64,000 nt of DNA from Cyanoderma ruficeps (lineage: Eukaryota > Chordata > Aves > Passeriformes > Timaliidae): positions 728,540-792,539 of the forward strand of contig VZDJ01000048.1 in NCBI GenBank assembly GCA_008694505.1, written 5' to 3'. Numbering within the stretch: the first letter of the stretch is position 1; every line of letters starts with the position of its first letter. The notes beneath the pieces were generated by a model that was not told where the DNA came from, did no database searches, and worked only from the letters and a program-made list of their open reading frames with translations. The translations under genes and the position numbers were made by a program. Shown piece by piece: positions 26,101-38,955 of this stretch.

Positions 26101-28092
26101 GTCAGAATTTTAAGGATGTGATGGTATAAATAGTAAACTCATTCAGGAATATGTTTTGGAAGGCATTTATATAAAATATTAATCAGCTACTCACAGAGTA
26201 CCAGACTTCAAAGATACATAATTCGGCTTTGGTACTGGGTTTGTCTTCCAATGGCCAGATCCCCCAAAATTGTAGAATTGATGATTATTAAATTTCTAGT
26301 TTTGTTCACTAGAAATATTAATTGATTTGTAAGATTGTGAAAATAGCTGTCTAGCTTTTTCTTTATAAATTGCTTTTTTTGTCCCTACTAAAGGATAAGG
26401 AAACTTTAAAAGAAGCCACTTACGCATTTTAATTTTTTAATGCATTTTGAGTGCTAAACAGAAAATCTGTTTCTAAAGTATCCATGTTACTTTCATTATT
26501 TCTTGAATTCCATTCAGTTTAGACATATAACTGAATATAGTCTTAACCAAGTGCCTTCTGGCTTGGCTTACCAAAAATCTTAAAGTTGAATTGGCATGGT
26601 GCTACAAGATCAATTGCCTTGAAAAGCTGTAATTGGCATTTTAATTTAAGGTTAAGCTAATATGGGTTATTTTGTATTTGTGATTGCCTGAGTGTATATA
26701 CAGTTATAACTGGTCAGTGGACACAAGGTCATTTCTAAAGCTTTAGTGTCTACTCATGTCTGAGGATGTACAATAGAGTATTTCTTATGGGAGTTTTCAA
26801 TGAACAAAACCAGAGAAATTCCAAGATGCTGAAAGGAAGGGAGAATCAGAATATTTGAACTGGATATCAGAAATATTTTCCAAATTATGAAACATAAGGA
26901 AATGATTGTTTCAGATACTTGTACTAAGAATACCAAAAAATGGTACGTGTCTCACAGAAATGAGGAAGCAGATAAACTAAGTAACCTAGTAGATCTTCTG
27001 CATTTTCTTCATCCAGCTTTAAAAATCATTTGCTACAAATTTTGAGCTCTCCCTTTTTAGCTGTTCCAAAAATCAGTTTAACATTTGTCATGTCATTTTT
27101 GCAGTGGAACTTCAGCCAGGACTGGTATGACCAGAATTTTAATTCCACAAAATTTTTTAAAGAGAACCGTGAATATTGCCACAATGCCATCTTTAATTAA
27201 TTTTGTTTGCATTGTCTGTGGGTTTCATGCTACTGCTTGGTTCTTCCTATTGACTAACTGCAGTTTTAACTATCTTCCCTAGATTTTTTATGTACTGCTT
27301 ATTGTCTGATTTGTAAGTTAGCCAAGTCATTTCACCCATAATAGGTAGTGAAGAAAAACGGAGTTATGAGAAATACTAACAAATTCACAACACAAATGAT
27401 CACTGAAAGATAAGGTTTATGGCACTGAATGAAAGATGACTGTGAAAAAGTCAAAGGAGCAAGAGCAAATATTTCTGAATAATCTGGTTACAGATTATTA
27501 ACATAATTATATTGTGTGTGTTGTGTCAATATAACTCCAGCTCAATCATTATGTGAAATGAAACACTTTTTACATGAGTAGTATTTAGTCTGAGCTTAAA
27601 TGTAATTCCACTTTTGTGGAAGTGCAGTGCATCTGTATTAGCAGACACACAATGATTAAAAAAAAAATCTGCTAGCAGATGGTGTTCAACAAAGACTACT
27701 ATTGTTTCAGTATGAGATGCTTCAAATGTTCTGGGCATTTAGCCCAGACAGAGCCATTTTTCCTATAGTATGTGATCAGGCAATAACAAAAAGAATGAAA
27801 ATAGAGGTGTCAGTCCATATAAAAATATTTTTATAACTCAATAGATCTAACAAGTCAGTGGCAATTATTAAACCAAGTTAAATTAACAAAACTGATCAGA
27901 TCATTCTTTTTACATTTTCATGTCTCTCCAAACAGTTATTTGGCATTCCACCTTCTGGGAAAAAAGAGTTTGGAAAGTTAAGCTACCTGCTGGTACTGTT
28001 TAAATGCCCACAGATAACATAACTCAAGCTGCCTGGTGCCTGAAAGTGAGTGTTGGGGCAATCAACAGGAACAATAAAAATCTGTTCAAACA

Positions 28093-28161
28093 GAAAATCC
28101 ACAAATCCCAAGGATTTGGAGCCTCCCTGTGGATTTTCCACAAATTTTGCTGTTTTCAGCA
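28093..28161. repeat. Cluster of three short hairpins
   Basis: GAAAATCCACA at 28093-28103 pairs perfectly with TGTGGATTTTC at 28128-28138. Within the spacer, CAAATCC (28102-28108) and GGATTTG (28112-28118) form a second hairpin with a 3-nt loop that shares two bases with the outer stem. Just after, TGCTG (28148-28152) and CAGCA (28157-28161) form a third. No known element or RNA family was recognised. Confidence 0.9.
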
Positions 28162-28884
28162 GAATCTAAGCTTTTATTTTAAAGGTGAACTGCAAAGCTG
28201 ACAAGAAAATTGAGTTAATAAAATATGTGCTGAATCCCCTGCTCTCCTTTTGCAGCCTCCTAACTGAGGCTGTGTGCCACATGTGTTTCAAGTTTTTCTT
28301 TTCATAAAACAAACCATCAACAAACTGTGTTTAAATATCATCTAATACTTACTGGTTGACCTCAAGAATAAACCTCATCTCAATAATCTATTAACACTGA
28401 AGAATTTATTAAATCCACTATTTTGTTTTCTTCACGTGACATGTCTGCCATCCCTCAATTTAGTGTTACTTCCTTTTTTTTACATTTAAGCCTTTAGAAT
28501 ATGAACTTTTGATCATGCAGCTGTAACTTTCTATTTATAAGGACATTATAGATAAAAAATACTTTTAGAATAAAATGAGGTACAACTGGCTTGAATGACA
28601 ATGGACTACTGAGTTTAGTTTGCAAGCATTTTTCGAAGTATTTTTAGATTTAAATTGTAAAATCAGATGGACTCTAGCAAAAATTTGATTTATGGTAACT
28701 TAAGTGACATGAGAGCATTTTATATGAAACATTTCAATTGACATTTCTTAGTGGAGACTATTTAGTAATAACCTTTAGTAGTTCAGTAAAAACAGGAATG
28801 GGATTTTACTGGCTAATTAACAAATGAAAACCAGGTCCAAAATAGCCGATGATGATAAAAGAGAAGTAACTAATACTCTGTATG

Positions 28885-28932
28885 TTATAATAGTATATAG
28901 TATGCTGTACTATATACTCTTATATATTATAA
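28885..28932. repeat. AT-rich palindromic stretch
   Basis: AGTATATAGTA at 28892-28902 is the exact reverse complement of TACTATATACT at 28908-28918 around a 5-nt loop. TTATAATA (28885-28892) can also pair with TATTATAA (28925-28932). This looks like a TA-rich simple-sequence cruciform. Confidence 0.9.
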
Positions 28933-30285
28933 TACTATAAATTTTGAAGTAAAGACCCTTAAATTACTATGCATGTATTTTTTTTATGTTGCTGTGCATA
29001 GACTTCATGATAGAAAGGATTTTTTTTTAATATAAGGAAGAAGTAACACTGAGGATGATGAGGCCCATTATCTGTGTCCAGTGGTCTTTATTGTTTTAGC
29101 AGTGATTAACAGGTGCAGTGAAGAAATTAAACATAAGATGAAAAGTGAAAAGAATATTGGTAACTTTTTGCTTTATGTTGTTGTAGAAAGACTAGTTCCT
29201 GGTATGATCTTTTTATGTTTTTCTCTATAATACTCTTTTCTTTATTGACTGTCAATAAATCTTCTTTGCTAGTAATTTTAATAAGAAATTTTAAAAGAAA
29301 GGGACATACTTCTATTTCTAACTGCAGATATATTGTTGTTTTAACTGTCTATCTGACTTTTTAAGCACTGAGTTTTATTGGTTTATTGGTAGACTTTAGT
29401 ATTTTTGTCTGCATTCTATGATTCTAAATTTAAAGGAGCTTAGAGATAACACACTGTTTAGTGCTGAGAGTTTGGGACAAATAGACTCCTGTAAATTCTA
29501 AGACTTTTTCACAAAACAGAGTTGACCCTTAATGTTTCTGTACTTAATTAAAACCCATGTTACAAGCTTTGTTATGATGCCACACGCCTCTTTTGTTTCC
29601 CAAGCAGAGATGAACCAGTTACTAACTTTTTGTTCCTTAACCCAAAGGAACACTGTCTTCAGCAGGTCATAGAAATACTTCTGTGTTGTTACAGCTGGTT
29701 TTCTTGTCTGTTTAATGGAACTTGTCTATACCAAAAATACTTTGCATTACTTCATAGGGTGTAAAACACTGTATGGTTATAGTATATGAGTTACACTGTG
29801 TAGTATATTATTTATGCAATAGTAAACCAGTTGCATGTTTATTAAATCAAGTGCTATATTTACATGTTTAAAATATTACTTATGTGACAATATGTTTATA
29901 TGTGACATATAAATGCTCTCTGTAGCTTTCTACTGATCAAATTAATGTCAGTGGCAGCATTATTACAAGAATCAAACTGTTCTTGTGATATGAGCTGTGA
30001 AAATGTTACCCCTGTCAGCTTAAATATAGAAGTTAAGTCAACTATTTTATAATAAATTCAACTAGTAAGGACAAAAAATTAATTGACCGAGGCCTAAAAA
30101 GATGAAACTTGCAGAATATTTTGTGACTGAAGCAGTTGTACATGGGATAAAATGCATGCTAAGTAGCACCTGTCTTAAAAATGCTCAAACATAAGGCTAA
30201 TATTCCTTGTGTAGTTACTGCTAGTTGTTTGGAAATGTTTCATCCTCAGCATTTTAAACCTATATAATGAAGAGATATGTCTGTT

Positions 30286-30340
30286 TGGTTTTTTGCTTGT
30301 TTGTTTTTTGTTTTCGTTGGTTTTGGGGGTTTTTTGATTT
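30286..30340. repeat. T/G low-complexity stretch
   Basis: This is a run of T with scattered G, including GGTTTTGGGGG near 30320. It is simple sequence with no recognised element. Confidence 0.7.
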
Positions 30341-31769
30341 TATTTCATTTTGAGATAACTGTAACACTTTATACTTATAATAACCCACTAGAATTATTTA
30401 TATATAAAGCAGTGTGTAAAACCAGAGGATCAGAGACTGCACTGACAACACAAATAATTAACATGGTTGTATATGCCAATGTGTTGTCCCTAATTTGCTA
30501 TGGCTACTGGAATAAGACATCCTGTTGAACGTCCACACATAGGTATGATAAAAATAATGTTCATTATTAGTCAATTACAAATCTTCTCAGTCACACCTGA
30601 GGGTGAGATGATCATCTGAAGTGGACTTTCATTGCAACATAAGGTCCAGTTTCAGACCTGAAAAAATAAAAATTCTTTGCTACTTGATTTCATTTTTGAG
30701 ATGTGCTTTAGCTCAATTTAGAAATTCTTTTCATTCAGCCTAAAGAGGTATTAGAATGTTTTTTCTGGCTCACATATAGTCCATGCTTAATTGATGTACA
30801 GATGTGGGATAATAATGTAAGAGGCATTTTGGAGCCATTCTTTTTTCACATGAGCAGGGAATGGGTAATGGGAAGAGATTAGAGATGAAACTACTTCATA
30901 AGAATGTGAAATCCATCTGGAATAGGAAGCAGATCAGCTCAAATATTTCTCTGTAAAATAACCTAGAGCTGAGATGGTGCTTGTAGGACTCTGAGATAAT
31001 GGACCTTACTTTTGGTTATTCACAGACTTCACAGATTATAATAATTGTTACAGAAACTTTAATATTATTAATTCTTTTGTAGCAGTCTTACTATGATGCT
31101 AATTTCTTGGTGGTTTTTGTGACTCATATCGTCGAAATTAAAAAACTGATGTACAGAATATACTAAGCACTGAAATACATGCTTTGATAACATTGGGAAG
31201 CTGGGAGAGTTTTTCTGATTGTGTATACATTGGTGTAATTAATTCTGCAGTCTTTAGGCATTCTTCACATGACTCTTAGGTCAGATGTGGCATGGCAGTT
31301 TTGCATTAAGTGTTCAATATGGAGGAAGTTCACACAGGTCATAAATACTGAGTCAGGCTTTGATTGTATTTCAAAATCAATCTATTGGTTATTAATCTAC
31401 TTCCTTATTTTATTATTGATGCATTACATAAAATTAGACTGCTTTTCCTTTTTGTTTTACCATTGCATATCTCACAGTTGTTACTTTCAAAGTTCTATCA
31501 AGTTTTCCAGTCACATAAAATAAGATGATGATCTTTCTTGGAGCTGCAAAAAAATTAGTTTCTCTCCACTGAGAAACAGAAAATGACAAATCATTTTCTG
31601 TGAGGAATGTTTTTACATGAGCAATATTTAATTCCTGAAATCAATTTAAAAAATAAATACATTTATGCACGTCCAGACACGTAGCTCTCATGGCAGATAT
31701 CACTCCACACCTGTGTGCTGCTAAGTCGAGATAATAAATGCCAGGTTGAAGATTTAAGAATAAATTATG

Positions 31770-32150
31770 CCAAATTAGATCAAAGATCTGTTTAGCCAAA
31801 TGTCCTGTCTCTGATGGTGGACAGAAGCAGCGTAGTGCTAAAATACTCCTGGGCAACTTCTCCTTTTTCCAACAATGTGAAGTTCAAGGCTTATTTAATC
31901 AGGAAGTTCATTTGGCCTTTTCTGTTTAATATTCTGTATAATTTTTTCCTGTGAGTAGACTTAGCTGCTTTGAACCTGTTCATGCTTTAGATCTGTTTGA
32001 TGTCCTGTGGTAGTACATTCCTCAATTTAATTATAAGCAGTGTCGACAATATTTCCTTTTATTTCTTTTAAGTCTGCTGTTTTGCAGTTTCATTTTATAC
32101 CCTCAAGTCTTTGTCATATGAAAAATAGCAAATAACCTGTAGCTTACATT
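31770..32150 (-). mobile_element. Ancient amniote CR1, ~380 bp, fairly well ordered
   Basis: Two blocks lie in the expected order and spacing for the reverse complement of an old amniote CR1. The first, at 31770-31860, is AGATCAAAGATCTGTTTAGCC followed by TGTCCTGTCTCTGATGGTGGAC. The second, at 31985-32130, includes GATGTCCTGTGGTAGTACATTCC, AATTATAAGCAGTGTCGACA, TTTCCTTTTATTTCTTTTAAG, CAGTTTCATTTTATACCC and CAAGTCTTTGTCATATG. The stretch between them is decayed. It may extend towards 32300. Confidence 0.8.
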
Positions 32151-34293
32151 CTGTTGAAGATATTTCTGTCCTGTGTTTGTTTGGATATATTTTTTAGGCT
32201 CATTCAGATCTCCATTTATATTGTAATTCACCTTCCATACAAAACTTCTGTAGCCAGTATCTCTAATCACATCCTGTCTCTGATATCTGGAATCTGATTA
32301 TGAACAAACTTTGACCTGAGGATCTCTTCTTTTGCGGGACAGCTGGGAGGACTTGATGGCCTGTTCTCATCAAAATCCCAGTTGAAACTGATCTGCTCCT
32401 TGTGTCATCTTATTTGGATAGAGAAGATCATAAAATTAAGGCAAGGGGTTTTTAAAAAGTCCTCTTAACCAGCTTGTGTTCTGATACAGAAGCAGGTGTC
32501 AACAGAGCTAACACTGCTTGACTGATGAGTGAGCGACATAATTTTTCCAGAGACAGAGAATTCAGAATATATTACTTGGCTTATTATAATTGCATTCTGT
32601 TGTGCAGCTCTGGAGGGTAATTCCCTGAAGTGCTGTGTTTATTGTGTATGTCTCTGTTTTCTGCCTAAAACAGGAAAAGGGAAACAAGGAGTAGGATGCT
32701 GCTACCAGAGCATCTCATCCAGCCTGTACATAGCAATCTCTGTCTTCAAGAGTTCCTCAGAAGTATGATGTAAATTGTTCTGACAGTGGAAATCCTGGCT
32801 TTTGACTTTCCCATAGTGTCCTACATCTCTACCCTGTCACATCATGTACATGTGGTTCCTTCATGTGACAAAAGAGGGCTTGGGAAAAGCAGTTGCTGCA
32901 GCTAGGTTCTTTTCTTGCTGCCAGAAAAATTCTTTCCAGTCTGCTCTCTCTTGTCTGGATCAGAGGAGCCCCTAGAAGAAGGGACAGCCAGGGAGGATCC
33001 CCAGGCTGGATGAATCACCCTGTTGGATCCTTTGAGACTCAAATGGTACTATTGGAAGAAGGAGGGGTTTTTTTTGTTTTGAGTGAGGCTCAGTGATTAT
33101 TTTTAGACTTGAAATAGTCTCCAGACAGTCTTTAAGCTGGCATTAAGTTGATGACATTTTTATGTACGAAAAAGCAATTTTATATAAAGTTGACATTTGA
33201 GAAAAATTATTTTCTCTTCAGAGCTCTACTCATTTCAAGTCTTAGTAAAAAAAGAAGATCTGTAGTTGCTTGTGGAGGAATACATTAGGTAGATTCTGTA
33301 GAATGTTTACCTGACCTTTCAGACATTTCAGCATTGATCCTGAGAACACCTCAGGATATATTTAATTTCAAGCCATTTTTATATATTAGTACTACTAGCT
33401 ACTGTGTACTCAGAGTTCCCAGTTGTAGTCTGCAGTAGCAAATCATTTTTGCATGATTTGGTTTTTTAAAATACCTGTTATAGAGAGATTTCAAAGGAGA
33501 CTCACTGAGGAATAATATTGCCATTTTGTAATAGGGAAGAATGTTAAAATCTATAAATGTCTAGGCCAGCTAACTCTATGAAAAGATTTTTGGCAAAATT
33601 CTTTTTTTAATATGGTTCGTCAATGTAATTACAAATAAAATTTGTTTATTTAACGTTGCTTTTATTATAGAATTTACTGTTTTGTATTGACAAGTAATAT
33701 GGCAGATCAGAAAATAACTGTATAGTCTGTGGCAATTATATTTTACAGTGTCTGATAGGTTTTTATGGAAGCCATTTGGTGATCTCATCAGCAACAAGTC
33801 TGTTGTTTCATTACTATCAGATTCAGTGGGTTTCTGATTAAATCAGCAGAATGGAGGACATGAAGGGAGTGCTGTTCACTTTGCAATCATTTCCATCTGT
33901 TAAAAATTTTTATCAGATGTTGGGAAATAGCAGGCAAGACTCAGAGCAAGTGTTTTATTCAATTTCCAAGAAATGGTGATATATAATTGGCATATATTAT
34001 GTTCTTAGTTTAATCTGTCCAGTTAGATGTTTGAAATAACCTATGGTATACTAGTATTAGTAGATATAGAGAAGGCTATTTCCATCATTCCTCATATTAT
34101 ATTGTTTGAACACTCTGGTGTTCAAATAATACAAATATCTTAGTACTTAGTAGTCATGAGCACTGATGACACTTTTCATAAAATGGAGAGTCAGAATGAG
34201 ACTTGTAGAGAAAAATTTCTGTTTGGCGTATGCTGCGGTCTGAAGTGTCTTTGCCTCCACTGATGATGTAGGAATCTGTGAGTGGAATTGTCT

Positions 34294-34317
34294 GGCCAGT
34301 GGCCAGTACCACTGGCC
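34294..34317. repeat. GC-rich 9 bp hairpin
   Basis: GGCCAGTGG at 34294-34302 is the exact reverse complement of CCACTGGCC at 34309-34317, with a 6-nt loop. Its GC content stands out from the AT-rich surroundings. Neither a promoter nor a terminator context is evident in this eukaryotic intron. Confidence 0.9.
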
Positions 34318-36587
34318 TCAGAGAAATGGGAAAGGAGTCCATCATCAATACCCATAAGATCATTTGTAATTGAGTAAGGCATAGATTATTCTATTTGTTC
34401 TGAAATTCATTTTTAGCAGTAACTGTTCTAAATAGATGTTCCTGGTTATCATGTTAATGTCAGACACACTTTTAATAATGGGAAGTTTTTTACCGCAACA
34501 GAACTGTGTGGTCTCATCTGAAAAGTGAAAAGTATTTTATCTTTTCTAAATTGCTGAGATACTGCTGAGTGCCTCCTTGCCTAGATAATAAAAGTTTGCA
34601 GCAGTCGTGGTTTTACTACACTTTTTCATGTTTCCTCTGTCTCATCTTCTTCTGAAGTGAATAATTCCTTTTTTCTTCATCCTCATGTCAGGGATGATTT
34701 TTCATGATGGGAACAACCTGTGTCATCTTTTCTGGAGTTTCCTGTATTACTGTGTTGGCCAATTTGGCATGGGATATTCAGTTACATTTGTAGTATTTTA
34801 ATGGAGTAATATTGGCTGTCTCTTGTAGAGCCAGTATAATATTTCTTGGTTTATTTTCCTTAATAAATGTGCATTTTCTGTTATAGCTTTCCACAACTAC
34901 AGGTTGGTAGAGGTCTTCATTGTGGTATTACTAGTAAAGTTCACAGGCCTTTTTTCCTGAACTTATTCTGTTGCTTTAGAATAACTGTCCTTGTAAAGAC
35001 GAGAAGGAATTCAGTCTGCAGGATATTCTTCAATTTTGTAAGATAATTTAATTAGGGTTTCTGAGAACCTGTTTGTTCCATTTTCTGTTCCTGAGCTAAA
35101 GCCATAAGAAATCACCATATTTGTCTGGGGTTGGCTGAGTTCTTGATTTTGGATCTTGTGGAAATGTACCTCACTTGATTTATTCAGAGTATTTAACTTG
35201 AAGTAATGATTTAGTTATACTGAAAGGTAATTGCTTATTCATGTTTTAGTCTGGCTAATTTTTTTCACTCTGTGCTTTATTTTCAGTCCACTATTCACCC
35301 TTATCTCACTCTTTTTGAAAGGCTCATTGTATGGATTTCTTGAATATCTAAAGCTGTTCACCTTGTTGTCCATGACTTTGTTCATCCACTCCTTCACCAG
35401 TGTGTTTGAATGAAACTGCTGGATTTGTGACAAAACTTACAGACTCGCTGTTCAAGATGATTTTTATCATATTACTTAAAACAGAAGCTGTCATGGCATT
35501 CACTGTCCTTGGTCATCCCTTTGGTCTAGAGATACAATGTTTGTTACTACCTGGTCATCTGGTACAACACTGATTTTAATGTGAGTTAGTGAAACAGTAA
35601 TTTCTGAGTTCCTTCCTGAGGATGTACTCTGGAGCTTTATCACACTTAAAGTTGGTTGAAATTTACCCTTCTGACACCTCTCTCTGGTCTTGTCTCATCT
35701 TTATGTCCAAATCAGATCAGGTTTGTGGAGAGTTATCTCCCTGGGATCTTCTTTTGAGAAAGTTGACACAAATCAATCATTTATCCAATCAGCAGTGATT
35801 TTATTTTACTTTATTATTCCCTTAATCCCATGTGACCTAGTGACCTCTTTTTCTTTTATGTTTCTTGTTTTAATTAATTCAATAATTTTTGCATTAAACT
35901 TTCAGCTGTTTCCTCTTTAAAACTCATCATAGCTCCTTTAATACACCTTCTAACATAAGGCCTTTTACAATCTATTCTGACAGCTCTAGTTTTAGGTTTA
36001 CAGATGCAAAATTCTTATAAAAATTACTTTACCACATCCTAATCACACTATTTAATTGTTTGTCTTTCTGGTCCATTTTTTTGTGAGATTTGCATTGGAA
36101 GTAATTCTTTGGGGATTTTTTGATTTAAACCCTTGCTACTTCTGAAGCATTTATTACTTCAGCCAAAGATATTAGAACCTGTTTGACTTTTCTGGTGAAA
36201 CCACACTTCTAAGATTTCATATCAAGTTACAGATTTGGTTTGCTTCCTCTAAGATAGTAGAAGAATGTAAGACAATGATCTAGATATGAAAATAAGACTA
36301 TTAAAGATGCTTATTGGTGGCTAATAGAAATAACATGATGAATTGATTTACTAAAAAAAGATAGTGATAAATTGATCTGCCTGTAGGTATTTTCTGAGCC
36401 ACAGTAAAATTGTATGATCTCAAAAGTTTGAATGATGGAAATAGGGTGAATTTTAAGAGTCATACAATCATACAGTACCGAACAAAACGAAAAATTCCTC
36501 CTGTAGGCCATCATTCAGAAGTGGCAGAATAAGAGGGAAGCCTCTTAATTGCAACAGTTCTGTTGGTCTTCAATGTGGTGTTACTTT

Positions 36588-36605
36588 AAAAAAAANAAAA
36601 AAAAA
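36588..36605. repeat. Poly(A) run with an N
   Basis: A run of A residues is broken by an undetermined base at 36596. There is no recognisable retrotransposed body upstream, so this is a simple homopolymer of uncertain length. Confidence 0.9.
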
Positions 36606-38791
36606 GCAAACCTACTTCTATTAAGTATTATATAGCGTTTGCAATCCAGATAGTTATAGCATTGGTCTGGATGAGAGATGCTGTTGGTCTCCACTTTTTC
36701 TTGTTTTGTTTAACAGTTATTAACTATCTTGCGGTAAGCAAAGTTAGGTTTTCATCTTAAACTGAGAAAATTTAGGGTCTCCTATCTGTTCCAGGATCTG
36801 CTGTGAACATAGAAGGTCCAGATAGTGTGTAAAATCAGCCTTAATATATGATATGTGATATATGATTTATGCTTCTATACATGCCCTACTGCGTACATCT
36901 GCATTTTCTGGCACTGTAACTGGTGGCTGAACAATGTAAGCAAAGAAAGTTTATAGTGAAAGCTAATACCTTTTATTAAGCAAACTGTGGAAGAAAAATA
37001 AACCAGCTGAAGAAGAGCTCGTGTGCCTGAAACCTGTGAGGTTTTTTCTTTCTACATCTGTGTTAGTAACCATAATAAAATATATTGCATCTCCTTTAGT
37101 ACCTTTCTTGCACAAGTTTGTACTTCATGTTCGGCTTGTGGGCCCTGCTGTTTGCTGAGTTTCTCCCAGTAGAGTAAAATGGTAGCATTCTTCCATCAGT
37201 TTCAGCCCCTGAGAATTCACTGCACAATAGTGTGACAGTTGTGTTGTGCTACAGTGTAGCTTACAGTCCAGTATGTATAATTAAAATAGAGTGCCAGTTC
37301 TCTGAAGTGTTAGTCATGCGGTGCACCTGTTTGCACTCAGGTTTATGGTAATGAAAAGACAGTAACAGTAGTTGCCCATGTAGTCCTTAATAAACATCAC
37401 AGTCCTTTTAATTTCATCATTGAAATCTTTCCTGTGTAAAATGTGTCGATACTGGTGATTGATCCATAAATTCATTCAGTGCACAAGTTTTTAACATTCT
37501 ATTTTTAAACTAGAGTTACGGTCCTAATTGCCTACTGTAGTATACCACCTACTGCTAAAGTCAAACACAACATTAACTGTCAGCCTTCCTGTTAGCACAG
37601 GTGGCCATACAGGACCCAGCAGCTATATTAAAATGTTTCATCTACAGTTTTCCCATGTCAAGACTGAATATGTCTGCCACCATTTTTCTATCATCATTTT
37701 ATTTGAGATACAGCTGCAATACGCCATTTGCAGAAAACAGACAGATATATGTCTGACTTCTACAGCAAAACTAGGCTGGCAGAAAGGCAGAGTGCATATT
37801 CCAAATCCATAATTTTTATTCTCATATTTACAGTTGTAAAATTCTTGCAGTACCAGAGATGAACAGTAATGCAATCCAGACAAAAATAAGATTCTTGAAC
37901 CCTAGAAAAGTCTTAGATGTACATGCCAAATGGGGAATTTTCTATCCACTCCAAGAATTGCGTGTTCACAGATACCCCAAGGAGCAGAAGAGGGAATATC
38001 TGAAAAAGCTTCAAAACTGAAAGTGTAGAGCAGACATTCACCTTGATTCTTCCACACATTCTGAAAATCAGTTAGTTGTGCAAACGTGACATTTTGTATT
38101 GTTTTGTTTTATCATTGGGGTTCTCTATTTGAAAATGCTGTTTGTATTTTAACTTAGAATTGGAACTCTCAAACAGAATATTATGCATTTTTCAGGAGTG
38201 GGTTGGAATAGCTGGATTGGTTTTGAATATATGCTGCCATTTTTTTCCCTAAATCACAGTTGAATAACATACTGTGCCTCTCTAGGTCTTATTTGTGTCT
38301 GTATATAATATATATATTATTTGTTAGAAACTTGGTATGCTTAAATAAATACAGGTAGTTATGGTTTATATACATGCATGCAGAAGCCTACAAGTGCAAA
38401 GAGGCTTATATATGTAAGTAGAGAAGGAGGAGTGGTTTTGGACTTGTGCATAGCAAGTATGATCATATGGTCACACCAAAGTCACAATTACTGTTTATTT
38501 CTGTAATCAGTTCTCTTTTCTTTTACCATACTGAAGTCAAATATAGAACTTCTTTCTTTTTGAATGAAGTTACTTTGAAAATTCAGAAGACCATTAATTA
38601 CTTTCAGAAAAACACCTTTAGTACGTGACACTTAGAAACAATTCCATCCATTTAACCTAAAATATTTGGCTAAATTTCCAACTGATTAACTGAGTATTAT
38701 TCTGATCTAAAATACAAAAGAAAAACAATATATATACATATTAGAAAGCTGAAGCCTGGAATATATGTTGTTAAGAAGACAACTGCAGAAA

Positions 38792-38955
38792 ATAACCTCC
38801 ATCTCTTTGGTGACCACGCTTCTTTTGATGCAGCCCAGGATGCAGTTGGCTTTCTGGGCTTGGAGTGCACACTGGTGGGTCATGTCCATGTTCTCATCCA
38901 GAGCACCTCCCAGTCCTTCTCAGTAGAGCTCTTCTCAGACACTTGCTCTCCCATC
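38792..38955 (-). mobile_element. CR1 LINE internal fragment
   Basis: The reverse-complement CR1 blocks CTTTTGATGCAGCCCAGGATG, TTGGCTTTCTGGGCTTGGAG, ACTGGTGGGTCATGTCC and CCCAGTCCTTCTCAGTAGAG run in order. Both ends are truncated, and no 3' tail is present. Confidence 0.9.

Larger units (their letters stand above)
19721..31769. other. Twelve kilobases of repeat-poor intron
   Basis: Apart from the (TG)n tract at 20129, the T/G-rich run at 30286 and the hairpins at 28093 and 28885, I recognise no transposon or gene here. Such a long CR1-free stretch may partly reflect old, unrecognisable repeats or sequence under constraint; neither can be decided by eye. Confidence 0.55.
32151..38791. other. 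AT-rich intron, nothing recognised beyond short repeats
   Basis: This contains the GC hairpin at 34294, the poly(A) with an N at 36588, and a TA-rich run near 38301-38320. No gene or transposon was identified. The 94-codon frame at 37528-37812 has no recognisable signature. Confidence 0.55.

Noticed and set aside
37528..37812. 94-codon + strand frame and overlapping 81-codon minus frame
   Set aside because: No recognisable family, no splice context, and lengths expected by chance in a window of this size.
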